Positions 14,550 to 27,656 of a stretch of 64,000 nucleotides of DNA are shown here, one piece after another; position 1 is the first letter of the stretch; the number at the start of each line of letters is the position of its first letter. The notes below the pieces were generated by a model that did no database searches, was not told where the DNA came from, and worked only from the letters and a program-made list of their open reading frames with translations. The translations under genes were made by a program, and so were the position numbers. Source of the DNA: Pseudomonas inefficax (lineage in GTDB: Bacteria > Pseudomonadota > Gammaproteobacteria > Pseudomonadales > Pseudomonadaceae); assembly GCF_900277125.1 (NCBI RefSeq), contig NZ_OPYN01000046.1, positions 37,333 to 101,332 on the forward strand. The letters are read 5' to 3'.

Positions 14550-15803
14550 TCAGTTGCCGTAAACCGGCAGCTTCTTGCAGATGGCCTTGACCTTCTCACG
14601 CACGGCGTCGATCACCGCTTCGTTGTTCAGGTCAGCCAGGATGTCGCAGATCCAGCCAGCCAGTTCCTTGCACTCGGCTTCCTTGAAACCACGGGTGGTA
14701 ACGGCTGGGGTGCCGAAACGCAGGCCCGAGGTGACGAACGGGGAACGTGGGTCGTTCGGTACCGAGTTCTTGTTGACGGTGATGAAGGCTTTGCCCAGGG
14801 CGGCGTCAGCGTCCTTGCCGGAGATTTCCTGCTTGATCAGCGACAGCAGGAACAGGTGGTTCTGGGTACCACCGGAAACCACGTCGAAACCACGCTCGAT
14901 GAACACGCTGGCCATGGCCTGGGCGTTCTTCACCACTTGCTGCTGGTAAGCCTTGAACTCAGGCTGCAGGGCTTCCTTGAAGCAGATGGCCTTGGCCGCG
15001 ATGACGTGCTCCAGTGGGCCACCCTGGGCGCCTGGGAATACGGCGGAGTTCAGCTTCTTCTCGATCTCTTCGTTCTTGCGAGCGAGGATCAGGCCGCCGC
15101 GCGGGCCGCGCAGGGTCTTGTGGGTGGTGGTGGTGACCACGTCGGCGAACGGAACAGGGTTCGGGTATACGCCAGCGGCAACCAGGCCGGCAACGTGGGC
15201 CATGTCGACGAACAGGTAGGCACCGACCTTGTCGGCGATGGCGCGGAAGCGGGCGAAGTCCAGAACCTGCGAGTAGGCAGAGAAGCCGGCAACGATCATC
15301 TTCGGCTTGTGCTCGACAGCCAGGCGCTCGACTTCGTCGTAGTCGATCAGGCCGTTGCCGTCGATGCCGTACTGGATGGCGTTGTACAGCTTGCCCGAGG
15401 AGCTTACCGAAGCACCGTGGGTCAGGTGGCCACCGTGGGCCAGGCTCATGCCCAGGATGGTGTCACCGGCCGACAGCAGGGCCAGGTAGACGGCGGCGTT
15501 GGCCTGGGAGCCGGCGTGCGGCTGGACGTTGGCGTAGTCGGCGCCGAACAGTTGCTTGGCACGGTCGATGGCCAGTTGCTCGACGACGTCGACGTACTCG
15601 CAACCACCGTAGTAGCGCTTGCCTGGGTAGCCTTCGGCGTACTTGTTGGTCAGGACCGAGCCCTGGGCCTCCATGACTGCCGGGCTGGTGTAGTTTTCCG
15701 AAGCGATCAGCTCGATATGCTCTTCCTGGCGCAGAGCTTCTTGCTGCATGGCTTCGAAGAGCTCGGCGTCGTACTTGGCAATGGTCAAATCACGGCTGAA
15801 CAT
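14550..15803 (-). CDS. glyA: Serine hydroxymethyltransferase
   Basis: The 417-residue PLP enzyme interconverts serine and glycine, feeding one-carbon units to tetrahydrofolate. Hallmarks are [38 protein letters not shown], the PLP lysine motif [14 protein letters not shown] and [17 protein letters not shown]. The start [12 protein letters not shown] at 15803 has a TGAGGA site; the upstream ATG at 15815 is less likely. A clear terminator follows. It lies next to the MorA gene, as I recall for other Pseudomonas genomes. Confidence 0.97.
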   Translation of the reverse strand: MFSRDLTIAKYDAELFEAMQQEALRQEEHIELIASENYTSPAVMEAQGSVLTNKYAEGYPGKRYYGGCEYVDVVEQLAIDRAKQLFGADYANVQPHAGSQANAAVYLALLSAGDTILGMSLAHGGHLTHGASVSSSGKLYNAIQYGIDGNGLIDYDEVERLAVEHKPKMIVAGFSAYSQVLDFARFRAIADKVGAYLFVDMAHVAGLVAAGVYPNPVPFADVVTTTTHKTLRGPRGGLILARKNEEIEKKLNSAVFPGAQGGPLEHVIAAKAICFKEALQPEFKAYQQQVVKNAQAMASVFIERGFDVVSGGTQNHLFLLSLIKQEISGKDADAALGKAFITVNKNSVPNDPRSPFVTSGLRFGTPAVTTRGFKEAECKELAGWICDILADLNNEAVIDAVREKVKAICKKLPVYGN

Positions 15804-15997
15804 GGCGGTCCTCAAGGATCGGGGTGAATTGGGGGGGCATTCTAACCGATTGATTCGCGGCTGGCATATGAAGTGGCATCAAGTCGCGGACCAATGGGCT
15901 TCATGTTGCATCCCGCGCCGTGTCTGGGCTGGGCGGGGATCGGAGTTGACTCAAAGGTCCGTTTTTACAGGCGCGCTTCTCAGCCCGGGTGCGGTCC

Positions 15998-16116
15998 CTG
16001 TAGGAGCGGCCTTGCGTCGCGAAAGGACCGCAACGCGGTCCCGACGATTTCGGCGGCAACGCTGCAATCGTGGGGCCGCTGCGCGCCCCTTTCGCGACGC
16101 AAGGCCGCTCCTACAA
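15998..16116. repeat. REP inverted pair
   Basis: CTGTAGGAGCGGCCTTGCGT and its inverse near 16095 flank GC-rich inner stems. Together they fill most of the 340-base gap between glyA and morA. Confidence 0.85.
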
Positions 16117-16145
16117 GAGTCCGTGCCCGCCAGGAGGCGTCGGGG

Positions 16146-19100
16146 TCAATGGAACATGAACAACGTCTCGTTGGCGAACTGCGCCTCGAACTGATGCGCC
16201 GGCATCGGCCGCCCGAACAGGTAGCCCTGCACTTCGTCGCAACCATGCTCGCGCAGGAACTCCAGCTGCTCGTGGGTTTCCACGCCTTCGGCGATCACCG
16301 CCAGGTTGAGGCTGTGGGCCATGGCGATGATCGCCCGGGCAATCTGCGCATCCTGCTCGCCTTCGGGCAGGCCGTCGACGAAGGTGCGGTCGATCTTCAA
16401 TACGTCGATTGGGAACTGTTTGAGGTAGTTCAGCGACGAGTAACCGGTGCCGAAGTCGTCCACCGCGATGCTCAGGCCGAGGTTTTTCAGGCTGGCGAGA
16501 ATCTGCATGGCTTCGTTCACTTCGCGCATCAGAATGCTTTCGGTCAGTTCCAGTTCCAGGCATGCCGGTGGCAGGCCGGTTTCTTCCAGAATGGTGGCGA
16601 TGCGCGTGCCCAGCTGGCCGTCGGAGAACTGCCGCGCCGAGATGTTCACCGACACCTTGGGCACACGCACCTTGGCCTTGTGCCAGGCCTTGAGTTGGCG
16701 GCTGGCCTCGCGCAGTACCCAGTCGCCCACGTCCACCACCAGGCCCAGCTCTTCGATCACCGGGATGAAATCGCCCGGCGGCACCAGGCCGCGGGTCGGG
16801 TGTCGCCAGCGCAGCAGGGCTTCGGCGCCGGTCAGGCGCTTGCCGTCGCCGCTGAACTGCGGCTGGTAGTAGAGAATGAACTCGTTCTGTTCCATGGCAT
16901 GGCGCAGGTCGCTCTCCAGCTCCAGGCGTTCCAGCGCGCTGGCGTTCATCTCCGCCTGGTAGAACTGGAAGTTGTTCTTGCCGCGCTCCTTGGCGTGGTA
17001 CATGGCGGTGTCGGCGTTTTTCATCAGCTGGCTCAGCTCGCTGCCGTCCTGCGGGCTGAGGGCGATGCCAATGCTGGCGGTAACGAAGAACTCGCGGTTT
17101 TCCAGCACGAACGGCCGCACCAGGCTGGCAAGAATGTTTTCGGCCACGTGGATGGCGCGGTTGAGTGCCATCTCGCGGGTAGCGCGCGGTTGCAGCAGCA
17201 GGGTGAACTCGTCGCCGCCCATGCGCGCCACGGTGTCGTCGTTGTCCACGCAGGCCAGCAGGCGCTGGGCCATGTCCTTGAGCATGCGGTCGCCAGCGGC
17301 ATGGCCGAGGGAATCGTTGATCGGCTTGAAGCGGTCCAGGTCCAGGAACATCAGCACCACCCAGGCCTTTTGCCGCTCGGCCTGCTGCAGGGCGTTGTAC
17401 AGGCGGTCCTGGAACAACGTGCGGTTGGGCAGGTGGGTGAGGGCGTCGTAGTAGGCCAGGCGGTGGATGCGCTGTTCGCTGGCCTTGCGCTCGCTGATGT
17501 CGGTGAAGAAGCACACGTAGCTGGCCAGGTCGCCTTCGTCGTCCAGCACCGCGGTAATGCCGACCCAGGCCGGGTAGTGGTCGCCGTCGCGGCGCTTTAG
17601 CCACACTTCGCCCTCCCAGCTTCCGCGCTGGAACAGCTGCTTGACCACGTAGCGCAGGTGGCCTTCCTGCTGCTCGTCGACGGTAAGCATGCCCGGCAAC
17701 TGGTCGAGCACCTCGCTGACGGCATAGCCACTGACGCGGCTGAACGCTTCGTTGGCCTGGACGATATAGCCTGCCGGGTCGGTGATGAGGATGGCCGATG
17801 TGGAATGCTCGAATACCGTCGCGGCCATGCGCAGGTCTTTTTCGGCGCGGCGTTGCTGGCTGATGTCGCGGCCTACCCCAAGCACGCCTTCGAAGCGTTC
17901 TTCATCGTCCCACACCAGCACCAGGCGCAGTTCGATGGGGATCTTGCGGCCATCGGCGCGCAGGCAGTCGAACAGGAACAGCTGGGTGGGCAACTGGCTG
18001 CGCAGCAGGGCCAGCTGGGCCGGGTCGCCCATGGCCTTGCTGACGCGTTCCATCAGGCTGTAGATACCGGTGAGCTGGGAGGGGTTGGCAACGATCGACT
18101 GCCAGCCGTTGGTAAAGATCCAGTCGGCCTGGTAGCCCAGCACGCTCTGCACCGAGGGGCTTACGTAGTTGAGCTGGAGCAGCCTGTCGGTGGAGAAGAT
18201 CACATCGCTGATGCTTTCGGCGAGCATGCGGTAGCGCTGTTCGCTGTCGCGCAGTGACTGGCTGGCCTCGATCTGCACCGTCACGTCCTTGCCCACGCCG
18301 ATGATGCGCGTCACCAGGCCGTCGGCGTCACGGGTCAGCACTTGTTCGCGGATGTCGTAGCAGCGCCAGCCGCCATCACGGTGGCGGAAGCGCAGTTGGC
18401 AGTGCAGCGGCTGGTCATGGCCGCTGTCGCGCTGTTGCTGGCGCAGCGCCTGGTAGTGCGCGGCGTCCTCGGGGTGCAGCAGCAGCTCCCAGAAGCGGTC
18501 GCCCATCTGCGCCAGCTCGGTACGGTCGTAGCCCAGGGTCTGGCCGAGGTGGCGGTTGCTGAAGATCATGCGCTGGCTGAGCACGTCCTGCACGTACAGC
18601 TGGTCGGGCACGGTGCGCACCACGTCCGACCAGAAACTTTCGCGCTCCAGCAGCGACAGCTCCACCTGCTTGCGGCTGGTGATGTCGCTGATGCTGAGGA
18701 TGACCGCCTGGTAGTCACGGCGCTGCTGCGGCAGGCGGGCCATCAGCCACAGGTGCAGCTCGCCACCCAGCGGCGCCGGCAGGCGTACTTCCAGCTCCAG
18801 CAGCGGGCGCTGCTCGATCAGCGCGTCAATCAGTTGCATGCCGATGCTGTCGCGGCCATCGCCTGTGCCGTCGATCAGGCGCTGCCAGGCACCTTCGTGG
18901 CTGTCGATGTTCAACAACTGGCGGGCCACCTGGTTGATCTCGGTGATCTTCAGCTCCAGCAGCAGCGAGCGGCGCAGGTTCGGGTCCAGCGCCAGGCTGT
19001 GCTTGAGCGCGGCACGGTTGCGCAGGTGGTAGCGGTCGAGTTGGCCGGGCAGGCTGGACAGGTCGAGCACGCACAGGGCCACGCCGGTGCCTTCGAAGAT

Positions 19101-19976
19101 TTCCTGATAGCGCCGACGGTCTTCCTGCAGCGCCCGTTGGCGGCGGCGCATGTTGATCAGGGCCAGTACCGGCAACAGGGCGCAGAACAGCACCAGCAGA
19201 CATTTGCCGAGCAGCGCCGGCAGCAGCTTCTGCTGGGCCAGCTTGGCGTCGAACAGGCCGCGCAACTGCCAGGTACTGTTGTCGATGAAGGCCAGCATCA
19301 CGCTTTGCAGCGGCTCGTTGCTGGTATCGGCTGGCGCATGGCTTTGCAGTACTTCGCCGTTGCGGCTGTTTTCCAGCAGCCACAGCGGGTGGCCGGCACT
19401 ATCCAGGTGGAGGGTGAGGGTGCGGTAGTAATCCGGTGACAGGCGCAGCAGCCAGTAGCCGCGACCCTGTTCGGTGGCCTGGCGTAGCAACAGGTAGAGG
19501 GTGCGGTTGTCGGCCGAATTGGTGAAGAAGTACGGGCTGCCCTGGTTCAGCCTGAGCAGTTCGTCAAGCAAATGGCGATCGGGGCTGCCGGCCAGGCTGT
19601 CGGCCTGCACCTGCCCGGTGGCGTCCAGCCAGGCCACGTTTTGCAGGGCCGGTAGGCGTTCGCGCAGGGTGGCCAGCAGGCTGGGCAAGGCCGAGGGCGT
19701 CGGCGCCTTGACGTAGGGCTGCACCACATTCACGGCCTGCTGGGCCTTGAACGCCATGTTCAGGCTCAGGTGGTCGGCCAGTTCGGCGGTGGCGTCCAGG
19801 CTCTGTTTGCGCAGGTCGGCCTGGGTATGGTTGAACTGGGCGAACAGTTGCCACAGCAGCAGGCCCAGCAGGATCAGGGCCAGCAGCGCCAACGCACCCT
19901 TGATCGACCCGCGCAGCGAGGCGGCGGGCGTCTGTGGCGCGGAACGCAATGACGACGGATGAGTAAGATTGGTCAA
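16146..19976 (-). CDS. morA: MorA-like membrane PAS-GGDEF-EAL c-di-GMP protein
   Basis: The large inner-membrane regulator has a first helix (ALALLALILLGLLLWQLFAQ), a ~220-residue periplasmic sensor part and a second helix (LLVLFCALLPVLALINM). Several PAS/PAC domains follow, then GGDEF (MGGDEF near residue 935 counted from 20024) and EAL (GAEALLRW, ELTES, DDFGTGYSS, AEGVET). All key EAL residues are present; the RxxD inhibitory site before GGDEF is absent. MorA proteins control motility and biofilm through c-di-GMP. TTG 19976 has an AGGA site; GTG 20024 (16 residues longer) lacks one. Position next to glyA matches my memory of morA loci. Confidence 0.92.
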   Translation of the reverse strand: MTNLTHPSSLRSAPQTPAASLRGSIKGALALLALILLGLLLWQLFAQFNHTQADLRKQSLDATAELADHLSLNMAFKAQQAVNVVQPYVKAPTPSALPSLLATLRERLPALQNVAWLDATGQVQADSLAGSPDRHLLDELLRLNQGSPYFFTNSADNRTLYLLLRQATEQGRGYWLLRLSPDYYRTLTLHLDSAGHPLWLLENSRNGEVLQSHAPADTSNEPLQSVMLAFIDNSTWQLRGLFDAKLAQQKLLPALLGKCLLVLFCALLPVLALINMRRRQRALQEDRRRYQEIFEGTGVALCVLDLSSLPGQLDRYHLRNRAALKHSLALDPNLRRSLLLELKITEINQVARQLLNIDSHEGAWQRLIDGTGDGRDSIGMQLIDALIEQRPLLELEVRLPAPLGGELHLWLMARLPQQRRDYQAVILSISDITSRKQVELSLLERESFWSDVVRTVPDQLYVQDVLSQRMIFSNRHLGQTLGYDRTELAQMGDRFWELLLHPEDAAHYQALRQQQRDSGHDQPLHCQLRFRHRDGGWRCYDIREQVLTRDADGLVTRIIGVGKDVTVQIEASQSLRDSEQRYRMLAESISDVIFSTDRLLQLNYVSPSVQSVLGYQADWIFTNGWQSIVANPSQLTGIYSLMERVSKAMGDPAQLALLRSQLPTQLFLFDCLRADGRKIPIELRLVLVWDDEERFEGVLGVGRDISQQRRAEKDLRMAATVFEHSTSAILITDPAGYIVQANEAFSRVSGYAVSEVLDQLPGMLTVDEQQEGHLRYVVKQLFQRGSWEGEVWLKRRDGDHYPAWVGITAVLDDEGDLASYVCFFTDISERKASEQRIHRLAYYDALTHLPNRTLFQDRLYNALQQAERQKAWVVLMFLDLDRFKPINDSLGHAAGDRMLKDMAQRLLACVDNDDTVARMGGDEFTLLLQPRATREMALNRAIHVAENILASLVRPFVLENREFFVTASIGIALSPQDGSELSQLMKNADTAMYHAKERGKNNFQFYQAEMNASALERLELESDLRHAMEQNEFILYYQPQFSGDGKRLTGAEALLRWRHPTRGLVPPGDFIPVIEELGLVVDVGDWVLREASRQLKAWHKAKVRVPKVSVNISARQFSDGQLGTRIATILEETGLPPACLELELTESILMREVNEAMQILASLKNLGLSIAVDDFGTGYSSLNYLKQFPIDVLKIDRTFVDGLPEGEQDAQIARAIIAMAHSLNLAVIAEGVETHEQLEFLREHGCDEVQGYLFGRPMPAHQFEAQFANETLFMFH

Positions 19977-20196
19977 GCGTTGATCCTGCGATTTGGCTGG
20001 CGATGGCAGGGATGGATCATGCACGGTGTGTGCCGGTGTCTGGTTGCCAGACCGCGGTGGCGCACTATAAGGCCGGACACCCGAAACGAGCTAGCATGCC
20101 GAGAATTATGGCAAAGTGCCAGCCGATATGACCGATGGTGCCTGCCCGGTGGTTCGGCAAGCCCCTGCAACCTGTGCGAGAATGCGCCCGCTTCAA

Positions 20197-20637
20197 ATGA
20201 CAACGCATCGGAGATGTTCGGTTTTGGTTACTCACTTTTCCTCCAATGGCCTCGATTCCGCCTGCGGGCGCAGCAGTCAGACCCTTGTCAGCACTGCCGT
20301 GACCGAGGACGTATCCTGCAAGTCTTGCCAGCGTTCGCTGAGCAAACCGGAGGCGGCAGCTGTCGCCAAGAGCAAAAGCCCGTCGCTGGCTGAACTGCGC
20401 AAGACCGCCAAGGCGGCAGCAGAGCCGGCAGTTGCCGTGGCCGAGGCCAAGCCGGCGGCCAAGGTCGTCAGCAATGTGCCTGCGGCCGCCAAACCGGCCA
20501 AACCGGCCAAGGCTGCCGAGCAGCAGCCGGCTCGCAGCGGTGGCTTCAGCGTGAAGTCCGCCTGGGCCGCGCGCCTGGCCGAGCAGGGCGAGCGTTGCCG
20601 GTTGCCGCGCGGCAAGGCCAGGCAGCGTCACGTCTGA
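20197..20637 (+). CDS. Small protein with Cys-rich N-terminus and Ala/Pro/Lys-rich tail
   Basis: The product has a zinc-ribbon-like N-terminal part (THFSSNGLDSACGR, then VSCKSCQRSL with a CxxC pair). A low-complexity Ala/Lys/Pro region (AEAKPAAKVVSNVPAAAKPA) and a basic C-terminal tail (EQGERCRLPRGKARQRHV) follow. The tail suggests nucleic-acid or ribosome contact, which is inference. The start is uncertain: ATG 20197, or TTG 20224 placed 10 bases after GGAG. It is divergent from morA and upstream of ettA. Confidence 0.65.
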   Translation: MTTHRRCSVLVTHFSSNGLDSACGRSSQTLVSTAVTEDVSCKSCQRSLSKPEAAAVAKSKSPSLAELRKTAKAAAEPAVAVAEAKPAAKVVSNVPAAAKPAKPAKAAEQQPARSGGFSVKSAWAARLAEQGERCRLPRGKARQRHV

Positions 20638-20655
20638 GCCATAGTTGGCTGCTGT

Positions 20656-20936
20656 GCCGGCCCTTTCGCGGCTAAAGCCGCTCCCACAGGGATATCACTG
20701 CCTTTGAGTTCTGTGCAGTTCCCGTGGGACTCCTCAGGGATATCACTGCCTTTGAGTTCTGTGCAGTTCCTGTGGGACTCCTCAGGGATATCACTGCCTT
20801 TGAGTTCTGTGCAGTTCCTGTGGGGCTCCTCAGGGATATCACTGCCTTTGAGTTCTGTGCAGTTCCTGTGGGGCTCCTCAGGGATATCACTGCCTTTGAA
20901 TACTGTGCAGTACCTGTGGGAGCGGCTTTAGCCGCG
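20656..20936. repeat. Five 48-bp tandem repeats inside a REP pair
   Basis: GATATCACTGCCTTTGAGTT begins at 20691, 20739, 20787, 20835 and 20883, an exact 48-base period. Each unit ends in CAGTTCCTGTGGG(A/G)CTCCT. A REP element precedes the array (GCGGCTAAAGCCGCTCCCAC) and an inverse one follows (CCTGTGGGAGCGGCTTTAGC). Units two to four are nearly identical. Confidence 0.92.
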
Positions 20937-21120
20937 AAGAGGCCGGTCCAGGCAATAGATTCCTTCCGATTCCACCCCACCATCCGCCCCTCCTATGCAA
21001 CGCCGCGCGTTGGCGTAGAATGGTCGACTTTGTTCAATGACACCCCGTAAATACATCCCCCTGGCCAGCGCGCCGGGGCGATCGTCGATGTCTTTACCTA
21101 TCTGATTAGAGGGCTTGGTT

Positions 21121-24443
<3,323 letters not shown>

Positions 24444-24454
24444 GCAGATGCCGT

Positions 24455-24559
24455 TGGGGCCGCTTTGCGGCCCTTTCGCGACACAAGGCCGCTCCCACAG
24501 GGAATTGCGTACTCTTGTGGGAGCGGCCTTGTGTCGCGATGGGCTGCAAAGCAGCCCCC
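24455..24559. repeat. REP inverted pair
   Basis: GGCCGCTTTGCGGCCCTTTC with its inverse copy ending GGGCTGCAAAGCAGCCCC, downstream of gdhA and between convergent genes. Confidence 0.85.
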
Positions 24560-24566
24560 ACGGCCC

Positions 24567-25064
24567 TCACTCTTCACCCATAACCTCAACCACTTCGATC
24601 ATCTGATCCCCCGCCGGTCGACGCCACAGCACCTCATCCCCAGGCCCCGCCCCGAGCAAGGCCCGCCCCAACGGCGAACCCCAGTTGATCAGCCCCCGCC
24701 CGGCATCCGCCTCATCCTCGCCCACCAGCCGCACCACATGTTCCTGATCCTGCGTATCGACAAACCGCACCCGGCTTCCAATCTGTACCTTGCTGCGGGA
24801 CATCGCCGCCGGCACTACCTGGGCACTCTGCACCCGCGCGCTGAAGTAGCGCAGGTCCCGTTCGGTATCTGCCAGGCGCTGCTTGTCGCCCCGTTCACCC
24901 TGGGCCTGCAGTTCACTGCGCAGGGCATTCAGTTCGGTCACGCGCTCCTGCAGCTGGCGCAGGCCGCTGGCGGTGACGTAGTTGGGTTGTTCACTGACCC
25001 GTCGCTCGACCGGCTGATCAGCCTGGGCGGCGGCCTGGTCTTCGTTGACGAATGCTCGGCTCAT
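24567..25064 (-). CDS. GreA/GreB-family transcription elongation factor
   Basis: The 165-residue protein carries an N-terminal coiled coil (QLQERVTELNALRSELQAQG, then ADTERDLRYFSARVQSAQVV) and a C-terminal FKBP-like Gre domain (RFVDTQDQEHVVRLVGEDEA, INWGSPLGRALLGAGPGDEV). Such factors enter the RNA polymerase secondary channel and rescue or modulate stalled complexes; paralogues of this type sometimes act on rRNA promoters. The start MSRAFVNEDQ at 25064 has a strong AAGGAGG site. Confidence 0.88.
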   Translation of the reverse strand: MSRAFVNEDQAAAQADQPVERRVSEQPNYVTASGLRQLQERVTELNALRSELQAQGERGDKQRLADTERDLRYFSARVQSAQVVPAAMSRSKVQIGSRVRFVDTQDQEHVVRLVGEDEADAGRGLINWGSPLGRALLGAGPGDEVLWRRPAGDQMIEVVEVMGEE

Positions 25065-25131
25065 GTGTGGCCTCCTTGTGCAGGAGACCATCATCGCAGG
25101 CTGCCGGTTTCAAGGAATGTCCGTTTGCGAC

Positions 25132-25488
25132 TCAGTTGTGGCGATAGGCGCGTGCGGCATCGCGGTCTTTTTCCTGCTCCCAGTCGCGCTCGCGCTGGTC
25201 CCAGAAGCGCTCGTGGTACTGGCGCTGTTCTTCGCTGTTCTGCATGGCGTGGCACTGGCGAAAACCGTCGTCCCAGCCGCTTTCGTACTGGCGCTCGTGC
25301 AGGTAGCGCGGTACGTCCTTACGAAAACCACCGACCATCAGCCCCGCCGCCTGGCGGCCGCTGCTGCAGCCGTCCTGGAAGCCATCGGCATAGGCGGGGG
25401 GATAACCCTGATTGACCATCTGCTCGTGGGTGGTTTCGCAACCAGACAGCAACAACGCCATGCACACGCCAAACCAGTACCGCGACAT
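25132..25488 (-). CDS. Small lipoprotein
   Basis: A signal sequence (MSRYWFGVCMALLLSGC) ends in a lipobox LLSGC, so the mature protein of about 104 residues is lipid-anchored. It has a DGFQDGCSSGRQAAG segment, a second ESGWDDGFRQC repeat-like segment and a charged C-terminal tail (FWDQRERDWEQEKDRDAARA). The function is unknown. GGAGGG precedes both ATG 25488 and an alternative GTG 25494. Confidence 0.8.
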   Translation of the reverse strand: MSRYWFGVCMALLLSGCETTHEQMVNQGYPPAYADGFQDGCSSGRQAAGLMVGGFRKDVPRYLHERQYESGWDDGFRQCHAMQNSEEQRQYHERFWDQRERDWEQEKDRDAARAYRHN

Positions 25489-25603
25489 AACCACAAAACC
25501 CTCCGGTTGATACTGGAAAGTCTAGGTGGCGATCTGTCGGGGAACCGTCAAAACAGTGTCAAAGACTCGGTTGGTTCACACAGGTCAGCCTTGATGCTGT
25601 CAT

Positions 25604-25720
25604 TTGTGGGAGCGGCCTTGCGTCGCGAAAGGGCCGCAAAGCGGCCCCGGCAATTCTGCATGAGCGCAACAATCTGGGGGCGCTTCGCACCCCTTTCGCG
25701 ACGCAAGGCCGCTCCCACAA
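25604..25720. repeat. REP inverted pair
   Basis: TGTGGGAGCGGCCTTGCGTC and its inverse near 25705 lie between two minus-strand genes. Confidence 0.85.
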
Positions 25721-25728
25721 AGTCCGCT

Positions 25729-27582
25729 TCAGTAGTGGTACCACTTCAGCTCAAGCATCACCTCGTTCTGCGCCGTAGCCAGGTGGCTGAACTCCCGCGA
25801 AGCACTCAACCGAACGCCCAGGTTCTGGCTGATCTCCCACTGCTGGTTCAGGCTCACACTGCGCCGCACCTCGCCATTGGCGAAATAATCGCCCTTGGCC
25901 TCAAGCGTCATGTTACCCAGCCCGTTGCGCCACAGCAGCCCGCCATTGAAGCCCGCCGCCGGGGCGATGAACCGGGCAAAATCATTGTGGTGCTCGACCC
26001 GCACCGTGCCCAGGGCAAAGCCCAGCAACCCGTCGGCCAGTTGCCAGGTGCCGCCCGCCCCGCCGTTCACATGGCTCACCAGCACTTCGTCATCATGCTT
26101 GCCCGGCACGCGCTCCAGCCCGCCGGCCACCTGCCACGACCAAGGCCTGAGCAGCTCGTTGCGCGGCGTCAGCGAGCGAATGGTGGCCAGGTCCAGGCGC
26201 TGTACCTGCCAGTCATTGCCTTCGTACTGGCGCAGCTTCAGCTGCAGGATCTCGATCTGCGCACCCAGCGGAAAGCCGTAGGCGTTGTCATTCAGGTCGT
26301 GGTAGGCCATGCGCAGGCCGTACTCGGCGTAGGCGCGATCTTCGCGGGTGCCCACGCCCAGCTGCCAGGTGCGCGAGTCGTGGCCGTCCTCGGGTAGGCC
26401 CGGGCGCTCGATCTGCAGGGGCGGTGGCGGGTTGCTGTTGATTGCCCGCAACAGGTCGAAACTGCGCTTGGCCTGCCCAGGGTCGCGCTCCTGGCCATTG
26501 GCGCGGTAACGCTCCAGGCGGTACGCGGCATCCTGCACCAGCGCCTGGCGCTGGCGGGGGAGGGCCTTGAATTCGGGGCTCTGCAGTTGCGCGGTGTCGG
26601 CGCTTACAGCCAGCACCTGGCGCTTTTCGCCGTGATCGAGCGGCTCGGCACGGGCCAGCAGTTCGCGTTCGCGAGAGGGGCGGTACGTCTCGCTGGCGAC
26701 CATGCCGGACTGCTTCACGGCCTTCACCGTGTCGGTCGGGATGGCGGTCAGCGGGAACTGCGACGTCAGGTCCAGGCTCGGGCGGGCCACCTGCAGCAGT
26801 TCCAGCAGGCGATACGAGCAGTTCTCGTCGAAGAAGAAGTAGTCGAACTGGATCTGCTTCAGCTCCCACACGTGTTCGACCATGCGCCCGGTTTCTTCCG
26901 GGGTCAGGTCCAGCTGGTACTCCCACAGGTCGCGGTTTTCCAGGCTGCGGTATTCGGACAGTTTTTCCTGGTAGGGCATCAGCGCGAACAGGCCCGGGTA
27001 GCCGCCCATCAGGCCTTTCCAGGCATACAGGATGCTGTTGTCGCTGCCTTCGATGTAGGCGCCGAAGTTGATCGCGTAGCTCAGCAGCGTGGTGTCGTCG
27101 CTGCGGGTGTTGGACTGGTCGATGCGCAGCAAGGTGTGGCCGAACATCGATGACGGGCTGTTCAGGTAGGCCGCCGGGAAGATCAGCGCCGCACTGTGCG
27201 GGTCGATCGACTGGTACCAGGTGGTGAATTCCTGGCAATCCGGTTGCGGCAAATCCTGCAGGTCGAGCTGTTCGCGCAGCCAGCGGGTGCGTGCCGGGAA
27301 CACGCACTGGGCATGCTTGTCGCCGAGGTTGGCCGGGGCGTACAGCGCTTCGACCGTGGCTTGCAGCTCCTGGTCGGGGTGGTGCGCGCCGTCCTCGGCA
27401 AGGAAGAACGCATCATCGTCCACATAGCTGCGCCAGCCACCCAGCTTGGCGGTTTCGTAATGGCCCAGGGCAATCCAGTAAGGGGTGTTGGCCAGTTGCT
27501 GGACACGGCCTTGGTCCAGCACGGGCGCGGCATGAACAGGGGCGCAGGCACACAGCGCCAGGGCAGCGAAGCGTTTGAGCAT
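25729..27582 (-). CDS. Exported DUF4105 / Lnb-like protein
   Basis: The 617-residue protein has a signal peptide (MLKRFAALALCACAPVHAA). The DUF4105 domain includes FPAAYLNSPSSMFGHTLLRI, LLSYAINFGAYIEGSDNSIL and the FFFDENCSYRLLELL block, whose Cys and the earlier His are candidate catalytic residues. The C-terminal ~230 residues look like outer-membrane beta strands and end in WYHY. The domain is shared with lipoprotein N-acyltransferases of the Lnb type; that activity is inference here. It is followed downstream by the REP pair and preceded by the DUF3015 gene on the same strand. Confidence 0.75.
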   Translation of the reverse strand: MLKRFAALALCACAPVHAAPVLDQGRVQQLANTPYWIALGHYETAKLGGWRSYVDDDAFFLAEDGAHHPDQELQATVEALYAPANLGDKHAQCVFPARTRWLREQLDLQDLPQPDCQEFTTWYQSIDPHSAALIFPAAYLNSPSSMFGHTLLRIDQSNTRSDDTTLLSYAINFGAYIEGSDNSILYAWKGLMGGYPGLFALMPYQEKLSEYRSLENRDLWEYQLDLTPEETGRMVEHVWELKQIQFDYFFFDENCSYRLLELLQVARPSLDLTSQFPLTAIPTDTVKAVKQSGMVASETYRPSRERELLARAEPLDHGEKRQVLAVSADTAQLQSPEFKALPRQRQALVQDAAYRLERYRANGQERDPGQAKRSFDLLRAINSNPPPPLQIERPGLPEDGHDSRTWQLGVGTREDRAYAEYGLRMAYHDLNDNAYGFPLGAQIEILQLKLRQYEGNDWQVQRLDLATIRSLTPRNELLRPWSWQVAGGLERVPGKHDDEVLVSHVNGGAGGTWQLADGLLGFALGTVRVEHHNDFARFIAPAAGFNGGLLWRNGLGNMTLEAKGDYFANGEVRRSVSLNQQWEISQNLGVRLSASREFSHLATAQNEVMLELKWYHY

Positions 27583-27610
27583 ATCGGGCAACTACTTCTT
27601 GATGATGCCG

Positions 27611-27645
27611 AAAAAAGGCGAAACCCGCCCCGGGGTCGGGGCGGG
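27611..27645 (-). terminator. Terminator of the DUF3015 gene
   Basis: Minus-strand CCCGCCCC-GACCCC-GGGGCGGG is followed by TTTCGCCTTTTTT, between the DUF3015 and DUF4105 genes. Confidence 0.8.
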
Positions 27646-27656
27646 AGCAGCTGCAC

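Noticed and set aside
15998..16116. Rho-independent terminator for glyA or morA
   Set aside because: The palindromes match the REP consensus found throughout the window, and glyA already has a separate perfect terminator at 14502.
20656..20936. CRISPR array or repetitive protein gene
   Set aside because: The repeats are contiguous with no unique spacers, and both strands are open only because the period is 48; flanking REP palindromes explain the locus.
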